Shown here piece by piece: positions 45,751-54,634 of a stretch of 64,000 bases of DNA. The stretch is from Bacteriovoracaceae bacterium. Lineage in GTDB: Bacteria > Bdellovibrionota > Bacteriovoracia > Bacteriovoracales > Bacteriovoracaceae. The stretch lies in assembly GCA_018649885.1 (NCBI GenBank), contig JABIHA010000094.1, forward strand, positions 55,555 through 119,554, read 5' to 3'. A program made the translations under genes and the position numbers. Numbering within the stretch: the first letter of the stretch is position 1; each line of letters opens with the position of its first letter. The notes under the pieces were generated by a model that saw nothing but the letters and a program-made list of their open reading frames with translations, did not search any database and had not been told where the DNA came from.

Positions 45751-46601
45751 TAACTCAAAAGTACTTTAAGAATTTCTTTATGAGCAGGCGTCTGCTGCTC
45801 AGGAGCCGTCACAACAGCGCACTGATTTTCTGGCTCAAATTTTGGCGGATTATTGTAAAGCTTTGGTATTAACTTACTTACAAGTTTTTGAGCTGACTTA
45901 TAGTTTTCCCCCATGACATTAAGGATTTCCTCTAGCGAGCAGTGCTCTTCTTTCCAGCAATCATAATCGGTAACCATTGCCACTGTGGCATAGGACATTC
46001 CAGCTTCTTTTGCCAAAAAGGCTTCAGGAACATTGGTCATTCCGATTACTGTTGCTCCAAAAGAGCGATATAATTCTGACTCGGCCCTTGTTGAAAATTG
46101 TGGTCCTTCAATGCAAATATATGATCCACCAACACTATGATCGATTTCTGCCTCATTTAAACAACCAGCAATCATAACTTGTAGATTTTTTTCCACTGGG
46201 TAGGCTACAGACACATGACCCACCATGCCTTCACCAAAAAAAGATCTCTCTCTTTTACCTTTCGTCCAATCTATAAACTGATCAGGTAATACAAATTTTT
46301 TCGGAGGATGCTCTTCTTTTAATGAACCAACGGCTGACACTGAAACAATATATTTGGCACCTAAACTCTTGAGAGCAAAAATATTAGCACGATAATTAAT
46401 CTCACTAGGTGCAATAAAATGGCCAGCGCCATGTCTTGCAACAAAATAAAACAACGATTCGTTAAATTCGATCAATTGAATGGGTCCACTTGGTTTCCCA
46501 AAAGGGGTCAGGGTTTCATGACTTTCGACAACCTTAAAACCCTCTAGATTGTAGATGCCACTTCCACCAATGATGGCGATATGCGTCTTACCCTTTGTCA
46601 T
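45750..46601 (-). CDS. mtnP: S-methyl-5'-thioadenosine phosphorylase
   Basis: A 283-residue purine-nucleoside-phosphorylase-fold enzyme with IIGGSGIYNLEGF, RHGAGHFIAPSEINYRAN (phosphate-binding), EGPQFSTRAE, GMTNVPEAFLAKEAG and VTDYDCW, all MTAP signatures. It cleaves methylthioadenosine to adenine and methylthioribose-1-phosphate. It is the first gene of the dcw operon and translationally coupled to rsmH, an unusual place for it. It is divergent from the lipase-like gene, with about 130 bases between. Confidence 0.94.
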   Translation of the reverse strand: MTKGKTHIAIIGGSGIYNLEGFKVVESHETLTPFGKPSGPIQLIEFNESLFYFVARHGAGHFIAPSEINYRANIFALKSLGAKYIVSVSAVGSLKEEHPPKKFVLPDQFIDWTKGKRERSFFGEGMVGHVSVAYPVEKNLQVMIAGCLNEAEIDHSVGGSYICIEGPQFSTRAESELYRSFGATVIGMTNVPEAFLAKEAGMSYATVAMVTDYDCWKEEHCSLEEILNVMGENYKSAQKLVSKLIPKLYNNPPKFEPENQCAVVTAPEQQTPAHKEILKVLLS

Positions 46602-46732
46602 TTCGATATCCTCGCAATATTATTTTTTTTTATTTCCGACTATCAGTAACTTGGTACAAAAAACTGTGCAGTGCAAGTTCAAAAACCTAGTCTTTATTAT
46701 GTAGAATACTTGAGCGTGGAAAGCAATTAAAT

Positions 46733-47944
46733 ATGGCTCGATTACAGAAGAAAATTATAAAAAAATACTTTGGGAATTTTAGCTTCTCAAAGGAGGCTTA
46801 TCAGGTTGCCATGTCCACTTCAATTAGTGACTTTCAAGCTGACTTCGCTAAAATTTTCTCCAGCCATAAAAGAGACAATAGCGCCTCCGTTCATCTGCTA
46901 ACTTTCTTAAAGGACACGGTGGGATCAGGCATATGGGTTTCAAGGGCAGCCTATAAAACTTTTACGTCTCTATTTTACAATCCATTAAAAGATCCTGGAT
47001 TTGTAGATTGCAAAACACATAACTACATCGTTGGAAGAGTCGCATCTGGGAAAAAGATTCCAAAAGGTCTTATTTCTTCAGAGCAAATTTTTAGAACAAT
47101 TTTTAATGAAATTCAGCACACTCATATTGATCCTACTTATAAGAGCCTACTTGATATTCCAGAAACAAATTCAACAATTGTGCTCGTTCCTGGAATGCTC
47201 AACGAGCTCTATAAAACCCATGCCTTTGAAAGGGCCGCAAAACACCTGCACGATACTTATGGCATCGAATATATAACGCCAAAAGTAAGTGGGAGAAAGG
47301 GAGCAAGCTTTAATGCTAATTTGCTTGGCAAGCAACTCGCAGACTATGTGAAAGAAAACCCAAAAAGAAAACTTTGGCTTATTGCTTACTCCAAAGGTGG
47401 AATTGATTGCCTTCACTTTATGAAAAAGTTCAATAAATTTTCTGAGAAACATATTATCGGAATCTCAACAATTGCCTGCCCTATAATGGGCTCCATGCAT
47501 ATGGATCAAAACCCGCTACTAAAAGCCCTTGTCTCTATGGAAGTTTTTCAAAACTCGAGAATTTATCAATCAATTGATAAAGGCCGTGATCTGCTGGGAA
47601 TTGAATTGCAAAAGACTGTCTCTCATAAAAAACAAACGAATTGGTTTAGACGAAATCATAAAGGTTTACCAAAAAAACCTTTTTATACATCTCTGGCACT
47701 CAATTCACATTGGTATGATGCCCATGCATGGATGGCGCTTACTAAGTTAATTTTTAGAAGTAATCATCAAAATGATGGGATTGTTGATACTGAGATGGCC
47801 AGGTTTCCAGACTATTTTGAATCAATCAATTTTGGAATCACCTATGGACATCACTTAATCGGTGCCAGGTCGAGCTTCTTTAATCAGGAAGCGCTTATAG
47901 AAGCGCACCTGATTACTTTGAAGTATTTGAAAAAAATAAAATAA
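46733..47944 (+). CDS. alpha/beta-hydrolase (lipase/esterase-like)
   Basis: After about 140 helical residues comes an alpha/beta-hydrolase core: TIVLVPGMLNELY (oxyanion strand), then the nucleophile elbow IAYSKGGIDC (Ser in AxSxG form, as in Bacillus lipases), an Asp near NDGIVDTEM, and a His in TYGHHLIG. The length is 403 residues. No signal peptide is visible, so it is likely cytosolic or cell-associated. It might act on lipids, including storage or prey lipids, but the substrate is unknown. Weak Shine-Dalgarno. It converges on the dksA gene. Confidence 0.75.
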   Translation: MARLQKKIIKKYFGNFSFSKEAYQVAMSTSISDFQADFAKIFSSHKRDNSASVHLLTFLKDTVGSGIWVSRAAYKTFTSLFYNPLKDPGFVDCKTHNYIVGRVASGKKIPKGLISSEQIFRTIFNEIQHTHIDPTYKSLLDIPETNSTIVLVPGMLNELYKTHAFERAAKHLHDTYGIEYITPKVSGRKGASFNANLLGKQLADYVKENPKRKLWLIAYSKGGIDCLHFMKKFNKFSEKHIIGISTIACPIMGSMHMDQNPLLKALVSMEVFQNSRIYQSIDKGRDLLGIELQKTVSHKKQTNWFRRNHKGLPKKPFYTSLALNSHWYDAHAWMALTKLIFRSNHQNDGIVDTEMARFPDYFESINFGITYGHHLIGARSSFFNQEALIEAHLITLKYLKKIK

Positions 47945-47965
47945 AATCTACTTTGAAAACGCGCC

Positions 47966-48394
47966 CTAAATAATTCCCACTAAATTTATGGCCTTACCTA
48001 GAGACTTGCTTTGTCTTCCAATATAACTGCTGGATTCATCTCTTTCCGATTCTTCTTTGCAGTTAATACACAACTCAGCAGTGGGCCTTGCCTTGAGTCT
48101 TTCAAAGCGAATAGTCTCACCGCATTCTTCGCAGTCGCCGTATTCCCCTCGACTCATACGATCAAGCGCAGAACCAATCTTCTTAGAATAGAATAACTCC
48201 CTATTTCTAAGCCTAAGTCTTTCAGAGTTTGAAACATCAGCATTGGCCTGGTCGACCTCATCGCTTCTGTCTTCCTCATTTAAATTAAAATCGTCAGATA
48301 GGTAAATATCCTTCAACCCTAAACGTTCTTTCTCTCTTACAAGAGTATCTCTTAAAAAAGAGATATGTTTTTCTTTTAGACCTTTTTGTCCCAT
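47966..48394 (-). CDS. dksA: DksA/TraR-family transcription factor
   Basis: A coiled-coil N-terminal region carries the tip motif DEVDQA (residues 45-50, matching the DxxDxA of DksA that reaches into the RNA polymerase secondary channel). A four-Cys zinc finger follows (C88, C91, C109, C112). At 142 residues the length fits. DksA modulates rRNA and amino-acid promoters with ppGpp. A strong Shine-Dalgarno (gaggagg) precedes the ATG. It lies 42 bases after mglA, with a hairpin in between. Confidence 0.9.
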   Translation of the reverse strand: MGQKGLKEKHISFLRDTLVREKERLGLKDIYLSDDFNLNEEDRSDEVDQANADVSNSERLRLRNRELFYSKKIGSALDRMSRGEYGDCEECGETIRFERLKARPTAELCINCKEESERDESSSYIGRQSKSLGKAINLVGII

Positions 48395-48426
48395 AGCATC
48401 CTCCTCTATGACAACAAACCGTTTTG

Positions 48427-48445
48427 CTCGAGTGAATTACTCGAG
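48427..48445 (-). repeat. perfect hairpin over the mglA stop codon
   Basis: CTCGAGT, loop of five, ACTCGAG. The minus-strand stop of mglA (48437) is inside the loop. No T-run follows, so it is not a standard terminator; it could be an RNA processing or stability element between mglA and dksA. Confidence 0.5.
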
Positions 48446-49027
48446 GCCCCCTTTAATATTTAACAATACTAACTTACTAATCATTTTAAGAGTTTCAAAA
48501 ACTCCATCACCATGAGTGGCAACAGCTTCAAATGCCGGCCAATCTTTCTTATTAATTCTTTTTTGTAAATCTTCTATTGAAGAAGTATTTGGTAGATCTC
48601 TTTTATTCCACTGAAGTACTAAAGGCAACTTGTCCAAATCATAACCCTGTGCCACTAAGTTATCTTCAAGGCTTTTAAAGCTATCTAAATTATCTTCCAT
48701 TCTCTCAACTTGAGAGTCTGCAACAAAAATAATTCCATCCACTCCTCTCAAAATAAGTTTTCTACTTGCTTCATAAAAGACTTGCCCTGGGACAGTGTAA
48801 AGATGGAAGCGAGTTCTAAATCCTCTTATCTCACCTAAATCAAGTGGTAAGAAATCAAAAAATAGTGTTCTTTCATTTTCGGTGTTTAAGGAGACCATTT
48901 TCCCCTTAACGTCGCTACTCGTCTGTTGATAGATGTGTTGAATGTTTGTTGTTTTTCCACCAAGCCCAGGACCATAGTATACAATTTTGCAATTTATCTC
49001 TTTAGTCTGGTAGTTAACAAACGACAT
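48437..49027 (-). CDS. mglA: polarity GTPase MglA
   Basis: A Ras-like GTPase of the prokaryotic MglA family: P-loop GPGLGGKTT (residues 19-27), [15 protein letters not shown] (switch II with the conserved Gln) and QWNKRDLP (base specificity). The 196-residue length is typical. In Myxococcus it sets the leading pole; in Bdellovibrio MglA is reported to be needed for prey invasion with RomR. It sits 11 bases behind a roadblock-domain gene, the usual GAP partner order, and in the same operon as dnaX and recR. Confidence 0.94.
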   Translation of the reverse strand: MSFVNYQTKEINCKIVYYGPGLGGKTTNIQHIYQQTSSDVKGKMVSLNTENERTLFFDFLPLDLGEIRGFRTRFHLYTVPGQVFYEASRKLILRGVDGIIFVADSQVERMEDNLDSFKSLEDNLVAQGYDLDKLPLVLQWNKRDLPNTSSIEDLQKRINKKDWPAFEAVATHGDGVFETLKMISKLVLLNIKGGLE

Positions 49028-49038
49028 AATAGCGTACC

Positions 49039-49533
49039 TTAAATACTAAAAAGTGAATCAATTTCATCATCACTTATATCTTTAAAAAGAAACTCATCCC
49101 TTTTACTTGTTTCGGGAGCCTCTGTAATCTGTTTTTCTTCAAGATAAATCATAAGCTCCACAGAAAGAGTTCGAACCTTATTTTTCAACTTGCCAGGGTT
49201 ATCTACATTTTCAAATAGAACACCCATATATAGGTCATAAGAATTTGCTGTCAATGGAATTACGTAGATGCCGCACCCAGGTTGATCGAAGCTTAACCTA
49301 AAAACTCCATCTGTAGGCTGCGTAAAAAAACCAGAGATTGCGCTTGCTGCTTGCCATGCACCAGCACAAAGGGCCCCTATTGCTGCTGCAGATGAACTCT
49401 TTAAACTTTTAAATAAAAGATGCCCATCTTGTTTGATAACAAAAAATTCAGCGCCTTGAAATTCAGCTCTCTCCAGTCGAAACTCCAAATACTCTTCAAT
49501 TAAATGTGGCAAGCTTAATTGTTTTTCAAACAC
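49039..49533 (-). CDS. mglB: roadblock/LC7-domain protein, MglB-like
   Basis: A 164-residue protein with a roadblock/LC7-like core ([26 protein letters not shown] onward, about residues 30-130) and an acidic tail ending in [10 protein letters not shown]. Roadblock proteins next to mglA usually activate its GTPase. It diverges from Myxococcus MglB, so the role as GAP is inferred from the fold and from the 11-base spacing to mglA. Confidence 0.75.
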   Translation of the reverse strand: MFEKQLSLPHLIEEYLEFRLERAEFQGAEFFVIKQDGHLLFKSLKSSSAAAIGALCAGAWQAASAISGFFTQPTDGVFRLSFDQPGCGIYVIPLTANSYDLYMGVLFENVDNPGKLKNKVRTLSVELMIYLEEKQITEAPETSKRDEFLFKDISDDEIDSLFSI

Positions 49534-49542
49534 AAAAATATC

Positions 49543-50136
49543 CTACATAGGCCTTCGATATTCGAGGGCCTTTGAAATGGTCTGAGAATCTAAATACTCA
49601 AGGCTGCCACCAATGGGAACACCAAAGCCGATTCTCTCTACATTAATACTATTGTCTATTGAGCTTTTAATATAAGAACAAGTTGCGTCTCCTTCAAGTG
49701 AAGGGTTCACGGCCAATATTACTTCAGCGATATCAAGTCTTTTAACTCGCGCAAAAAATTTATCTATTTTTAATTCATCAGGTCCGATACCAAGAAGGGG
49801 ATTCAAGACTCCACCTAGTACATGGTAAATTCCTTGAAATTCACCACTATCTTCAATGGCCAGGAGATCCTTAACATTTTCCACAACACAAACAATTTTC
49901 TTATTAACTCTTTCAGAATCCTGACAAACATTACAAAGTGATTCGCTTGAAAGCATTCCACATTCACTGCAGTGTTTAATATGAGAAAGATTTTGAATAG
50001 AGTGAGCTAGTAACTCTCTCTCTTTCACACTCCAATTTAGAATTGATAAAACTTGTCTTGTTGCGGTTCTAGGCCCAACACCTGGAAGCTGGCTGAAAGA
50101 CCTGACACAATCATGAATTTGATCTGGTAACTTCAA
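49543..50136 (-). CDS. recR: recombination protein RecR
   Basis: A 197-residue protein with the helix-hairpin-helix (LPGVGPRTATRQVL), the four-Cys zinc finger (CSECGMLSSESLCNVCQD) and a TOPRIM domain (CVVENVKDLLAIED). RecR works with RecF and RecO in gap repair. It follows ybaB by 10 bases and precedes the roadblock gene by 9 bases. Confidence 0.95.
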   Translation of the reverse strand: MKLPDQIHDCVRSFSQLPGVGPRTATRQVLSILNWSVKERELLAHSIQNLSHIKHCSECGMLSSESLCNVCQDSERVNKKIVCVVENVKDLLAIEDSGEFQGIYHVLGGVLNPLLGIGPDELKIDKFFARVKRLDIAEVILAVNPSLEGDATCSYIKSSIDNSINVERIGFGVPIGGSLEYLDSQTISKALEYRRPM

Positions 50137-50146
50137 TATCTTTTTC

Positions 50147-50458
50147 CTAAAATAAACCAGGAATATTCATTCCACCTGTAATTTTGGACATGGCATTTGA
50201 AACCATTTCCTGACTTTCATTCATGGCCTGGTTAACGGCCGTCTTCACAAGCTCTTCGAGCATTTCAACATCTGAAGGATCAACGCATTCTTTATCAATT
50301 GAAATAGAAAGAAGCTCTTGCTTTCCATTAACCTTAACCTTAACCATTCCTCCGCCCGAAGCTGCCTCAACTTCACGGTCATTCAACTCATTTTGAAGTG
50401 TTGAGATTTTCGCTTGCATTTGTTGTGCTTGCTTCATCATTTGATTCATATTTTTCAT
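50147..50458 (-). CDS. ybaB: YbaB/EbfC nucleoid-associated protein
   Basis: A 103-residue DNA-binding protein with a Met- and Gln-rich first helix (MNQMMKQAQQMQAK), the VEAASGGGMVKVKVNGKQELL sheet and a C-terminal helix. This is the family that sits between dnaX and recR in most bacteria, as here. It binds DNA as a dimer. Confidence 0.95.
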   Translation of the reverse strand: MKNMNQMMKQAQQMQAKISTLQNELNDREVEAASGGGMVKVKVNGKQELLSISIDKECVDPSDVEMLEELVKTAVNQAMNESQEMVSNAMSKITGGMNIPGLF

Positions 50459-50466
50459 TTCGACCC

Positions 50467-52563
50467 TCAGGACAGTTTATTTTCGTTTACAATTATTTTA
50501 TCAACTTTACTGTCGAATAGAGTTTGAGCTTCTTTAACAAATTGATTTGCTAGAAACTCTTCTCTTTTAATTTGAGTAAGCTCATCTCTTTTTTTGTCTT
50601 CAACTTCGACTTTTGATAAAAATCCAGTCTTCTCTCTCTCTTTTTCATCAAGTAGCGTAAAGACTAAATTTACATTCGCTTGTTCTTCTTCAAAATATTG
50701 CGAAATTTCACTTACCAATCTTTTTGTTGTGTTCGCATCTACTAAATAATCATAGAAAATTTTACTCTCAGGTGGGAAACCGAGCTCAATGTGAATCATT
50801 CCATCTAATTTTAAAGGCCCCTTTAAAATATTACCTTGTTCAATATTTGCAGCACTTGCAGGATATTTTTTAGAAAGGCGTCTTAGAAAGTTGTCCCAGT
50901 TTTTTTCTTCTGGCTCAGTGGGTTTCTCTTTTTCCACATTTTCTGGAGCTGCTTCAATTTTTTCATGGCCATCACCATCCTGAGTAGTCACACGCTCAAC
51001 AACGCTGCTATCTTGAATCTCGGTCAATAGGGCCGCTCCATCAGCAAGAGGTTGTTCAGGTTTTTCGATTACTTGCTCAACTTTTTCTAAAACTTGTTCA
51101 GGTTTAACTGAAGGTTGTTCAGCTTTAACTGAAAGTTGTTCAGTTTTTTCTAATATTTGCTCGGGTTTTTCTTTCTCTTGTTGGTGACTATCCACCACTT
51201 GAGTGACATTTTGAGCAGGATCTTCAAGACCGGCCAACATTTCTGCAAATTTTTCGGATGGTTTTTCAAGGCTTGTGGGCACTTGTTCAGGTATTGCCGA
51301 AGTCTGTTCACAATTTTCTATAGGTTGTTCACATTTTTCTTGCATTTGCACAGAAACAGTAACAACTTGTTCAGGCAAATCACCTGTTTGTTCACCGCCA
51401 GCTAAAAGTTGTTCACCCTGATGTGAAGAGTTCTCTGAATTGCCGGATAAATGAACCTTGTTCCCCAGATCTTTTTTAAAAAATGTTCCCCTAAGAGTAA
51501 TTTTTTGGAGAACTATTTCCATAGTCTTTTCTGGAGCAATAGATCTGAGCATCCACTCAATATCTTTAACAAGCACTTCGTAAATCCAAAAGAGCTCTGC
51601 TGCACTCAGACTCTCCCACACCTCTTTTTCGATGTGAAAATTATCTTCGATATAAGAAAAATTATCCATATTTTGAATAAAGCGATAAAGAGAATCTAGT
51701 AAATCCACTGCAATATTTTTTACTTCAACATTCTCACAGAGAAGGCTTCTATAAATATGTGATACTTCTGTCACATCTTCAGACAGCATTCTCTCAACTA
51801 ATTTTGTAATTACTGAACTTCTTGCAAGGCCTAGTGCATGTACAAGCTCACCCTCAGAAATAAAAGATTCTTTGGTGTAGCATAGTGCTTGTTCTAATAG
51901 TGAGAGACCATCTCTAACAGAACCCCCTGCCATGGATGCAATTTGCTCCAAGATAGCGGGAGACTCAAAGCCTATGCCCTCACCTTTGCAAACACGCTCA
52001 AGATGAGATGCAAGTATAGGTGTTGAAACATTTCTAAAATCAAAGCGCTGACATCTTGAAAGCACTGTTCCCAATAGTTTATTAACCTCTGTTGTTGCAA
52101 AAATAAATTTCACATGAGCAGGAGGTTCTTCAAGAGTCTTTAACAGGGCATTGAATGCACTGGTAGACAGCATATGGACTTCATCAATTATATAGACTTT
52201 ATATTTTCCACGTACTGGAAGGTATTGGACATTACTAATGAGCTCTCTAACTTGATCAACACCGTTATTAGAAGCGCCGTCAAATTCCAGGACATCTATA
52301 CTTGTCCCTTTATCAACTTCTATACATGAGTCACAAGTGAGACATGGGTTTCCATTATCAGATCGATTGAGACAGCAGATGGCCTTTGAAAAAAGTCTGG
52401 CTAACGTCGTTTTTCCTACTCCCCGGGTACCCGTAAATAAGTAAGCGTGCCCCACAGTATCGTTTTGGATAGAATTTCTTAACGACCGAACGATATGGGA
52501 TTGCCCCACTACCTCTTCAAAAAGCTTTGGTCGCCATGACCTGGCAAGAACTTGATAGCCCAT
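50467..52563 (-). CDS. dnaX: DNA polymerase III tau/gamma subunit
   Basis: The AAA+ clamp-loader region (residues 1-370) has Walker A FTGTRGVGKTTLAR, four zinc-binding Cys, IDEVHML and SRCQRFDFR. The next about 170 residues are low-complexity, with a [KEP]xEQ motif repeated about ten times, then a tau-specific tail. Around 50900 the minus strand carries A AAA AAC in the reading frame, a possible -1 slippery site, and the -1 frame meets TAA ten codons on, which would make a gamma-like product. The tau length is 698 residues. It follows the SRP RNA gene, as in many bacteria. Confidence 0.94.
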   Translation of the reverse strand: MGYQVLARSWRPKLFEEVVGQSHIVRSLRNSIQNDTVGHAYLFTGTRGVGKTTLARLFSKAICCLNRSDNGNPCLTCDSCIEVDKGTSIDVLEFDGASNNGVDQVRELISNVQYLPVRGKYKVYIIDEVHMLSTSAFNALLKTLEEPPAHVKFIFATTEVNKLLGTVLSRCQRFDFRNVSTPILASHLERVCKGEGIGFESPAILEQIASMAGGSVRDGLSLLEQALCYTKESFISEGELVHALGLARSSVITKLVERMLSEDVTEVSHIYRSLLCENVEVKNIAVDLLDSLYRFIQNMDNFSYIEDNFHIEKEVWESLSAAELFWIYEVLVKDIEWMLRSIAPEKTMEIVLQKITLRGTFFKKDLGNKVHLSGNSENSSHQGEQLLAGGEQTGDLPEQVVTVSVQMQEKCEQPIENCEQTSAIPEQVPTSLEKPSEKFAEMLAGLEDPAQNVTQVVDSHQQEKEKPEQILEKTEQLSVKAEQPSVKPEQVLEKVEQVIEKPEQPLADGAALLTEIQDSSVVERVTTQDGDGHEKIEAAPENVEKEKPTEPEEKNWDNFLRRLSKKYPASAANIEQGNILKGPLKLDGMIHIELGFPPESKIFYDYLVDANTTKRLVSEISQYFEEEQANVNLVFTLLDEKEREKTGFLSKVEVEDKKRDELTQIKREEFLANQFVKEAQTLFDSKVDKIIVNENKLS

Positions 52564-52763
52564 AAATGCAGTGACCCCCTGTCAGGCAACTGTTCCATAA
52601 ATTGTGCACCAATATGAAACTGCGCGCCAAAACACTGTGCATAAAGAGGGGTAGAGTAGTCACCAACCGTTTCAAAGTCAATTTGCAAGGGGGCAATTGC
52701 AAGGATTTGTCATTGAATATTAAAGAATGAAAGAGATTGAAATGTGGCCCAACACTAAACACA

Positions 52764-52839
52764 GCACCGATTGGCTACCGTTGCTTCGTTCCCGACCTGG
52801 CGGAGTTCACCCCCGTATACTTGTCTAGGTTGGACCACG
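52764..52839 (-). ncRNA. ffs: signal recognition particle RNA (small type)
   Basis: On the minus strand the sequence holds the domain IV core around CCAGGTCGGGAACGAAGCAA with the GGGGTGAACTCCG upstream arm and the CGGTAGCC downstream arm, as in compact bacterial SRP RNA. The tetraloop-like GGAA and the asymmetric A-rich loop are recognisable. The transcript is about 75-85 bases; the exact ends are inferred. It lies upstream of dnaX on the same strand. The rest of the 328-base gap (52564-52763) shows nothing else I can support. Confidence 0.85.
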
Positions 52840-52844
52840 GCTGA

Positions 52845-52874
52845 ATCTTAGTCTGAATTCTAATTTGTTGTCAT
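52845..52874 (-). promoter_or_regulatory. putative sigma-70-type promoter of ffs
   Basis: Minus strand ATGACA, 18 bases, TAAGAT, followed about 6 bases later by the start of the SRP RNA. Five of six bases match the -35 box and four of six the -10 box. Confidence 0.5.
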
Positions 52875-52891
52875 GACACAAAGAGGCATGG

Positions 52892-54475
52892 CTATAACTT
52901 TTTCAGGCCCCACAGGACTTTATCAGCTTTTTTGTCCCAGTAATCGTCAAAGGGCACCTCAAAGTTTCCCTTGTCATCCACGCTGAGAACTCTGAAAAAT
53001 AAATTCTTACCCCGGATTCTCTTGGTGCTGATGTGTTTATGGTCCTTAATCGCTCTTGCTTCGTAAACAAGATCTGACTTTCTAAAAAGAGGTCCACTAC
53101 TTACTTGCACAGTATAGGTTACTGGGTCACCTTGAGGATCAAATGAATCTTCCCAAGAAAAAGAGAGCTTCTTACCACTTTTCTTCTCAGGCTCGTCCAT
53201 CCAAACCGGCATTGGCTTTTCTACATTATTCATAAACCTTTTATAGTTTTTCTCAACAACATTTTCGAGTCTATTGAACTCGCCTTCAAACTCTTTTAAT
53301 TTTTGACCGTCAGTTGATCCAATTGTAGGTAAGTGCTCTAGTTCACTTTTTCTTTTTACTTCAGAAAATACTACTGGTTTATAGCTATCAAGAAGTGCGC
53401 GAATTTTGGCCTGGCCTAAGTAATCAACCTTTAGTTCCTCGATTTTCTTAACAAGCCTGGAGACAAAACCTTTGGTCTCAAAAAATCTTTTATGAAGCCT
53501 AACATTTCCCCAGTTACCAAGTGCAAAATGCCAAGGAGCCATTTTATTTTTCAACTGGTCTGGTTGACCATAAAAATCCCAAGCGGCATCGAAATCCCAT
53601 GGGAGAAAATACCACTTTGATGAGGCCTGTGGACTATAAATATAGAAATTTTGACTGCTGGTATCTGCATTTCCAAATAGTATTGTTGTGGCAAACCACT
53701 CGAGGTAATTATCTTCATCGAAATGCTTTTTAAAAACAGCTTCAAATGAATTACCTTTATTGTTAACGGCATCAAGCATTTCAATCAAGGGCGCGTGATC
53801 GTCACTTCCTTTAATCTCAAGTGCCACCTCAAAGTCCTCTACTCTATATGTAGGATCAGACTTAAGTTTTATTTTATCTACTTCTCTTTTAAATCTAAAC
53901 CTCTCGGCTTTATATAAATGCCCTTCTTTGTCCAAGCCTCTTGATTTAAGCCATCCCTTACTAGTGTGTTCAACCTGAGTGTAAAAACCATAGTCCTCGC
54001 CATCAATTTTTAAATGGATGAAGTTCGTCTTTAAGCTAGTCATATTGGGAAGAGTTTTTAATAAATCAAAACTTAGTTTATTTCTCACTCTCGTTAAATC
54101 ATATGGGTGTCTATTTAAGTGAATTTTTCTTTGTCCCAAAAATTTCTCTGCCCCTTTGGGAAGTGTAATCTTAAAAGATTTTCTTGATCCTGCCCTTGTA
54201 CTTTGCCCTCGAACTTTCATCTCGCCTGCAAAAGACTTTCCTGGATAGCTATCCGATTTAAACGAAACGGATACAACCGGTACAAAAGTATCCTTCTCAC
54301 TATCATCACGATTTAAATCTTTCATGGTGTGGCCAGCAGGGCCTGGGCTTGAGCTAAGCTCAATATTGATTACGGAGATGGCCTCGCCAATATAAACACT
54401 TTTATCTTCACGTAGTTGTGAGTGCGCAAGCGACGTTATTGCTAGCAAGATTATAAAGATGAATACTCTGGACAT
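52892..54475 (-). CDS. secreted CotH-family (protein kinase-like) protein
   Basis: A Sec signal (to about residue 19) is followed by an N-terminal beta domain and the CotH domain (about residues 75-390) with RGQSTRAGSRKSFKI, NRHPYDLTRVRNKLSFDLL, GFYTQVEHTSKGWL, NADTSSQNFYIYS and WYFLPWDFDAAWDFYG. The last two hold the metal-binding Asp residues of CotH kinases. The C-terminal 110 residues look like a fibronectin-type module. CotH proteins are atypical secretory kinases. Here it would act in the periplasm or outside; the target is unknown. The 527-residue gene stands alone. Confidence 0.85.
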   Translation of the reverse strand: MSRVFIFIILLAITSLAHSQLREDKSVYIGEAISVINIELSSSPGPAGHTMKDLNRDDSEKDTFVPVVSVSFKSDSYPGKSFAGEMKVRGQSTRAGSRKSFKITLPKGAEKFLGQRKIHLNRHPYDLTRVRNKLSFDLLKTLPNMTSLKTNFIHLKIDGEDYGFYTQVEHTSKGWLKSRGLDKEGHLYKAERFRFKREVDKIKLKSDPTYRVEDFEVALEIKGSDDHAPLIEMLDAVNNKGNSFEAVFKKHFDEDNYLEWFATTILFGNADTSSQNFYIYSPQASSKWYFLPWDFDAAWDFYGQPDQLKNKMAPWHFALGNWGNVRLHKRFFETKGFVSRLVKKIEELKVDYLGQAKIRALLDSYKPVVFSEVKRKSELEHLPTIGSTDGQKLKEFEGEFNRLENVVEKNYKRFMNNVEKPMPVWMDEPEKKSGKKLSFSWEDSFDPQGDPVTYTVQVSSGPLFRKSDLVYEARAIKDHKHISTKRIRGKNLFFRVLSVDDKGNFEVPFDDYWDKKADKVLWGLKKL

Positions 54476-54634
54476 TAATCCCCCGATTAATCAAAATTTA
54501 ATGTTCCGCGCCTTGATATCAGGCCGGGGGAGTTTTGGCAAAAACTAAGGCCGTAATTGGAAGAATTGACAGGTTAAAAGCCCGAATTTATATAATTTTT
54601 TCACAATGACGCGGGGGAACTTCAGTACATCAGC

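Noticed and set aside
46660..46730. Possible sigma-54 promoter (TTGGTAC...TGTGCA) before the lipase gene
   Set aside because: The distance between the GG and GC elements is 13 bases rather than 10, so it does not fit -24/-12 spacing.
52517..52762. 81-residue minus-strand frame upstream of dnaX
   Set aside because: It overlaps the dnaX start in another frame and runs to the SRP RNA; no ribosome site or known motif.
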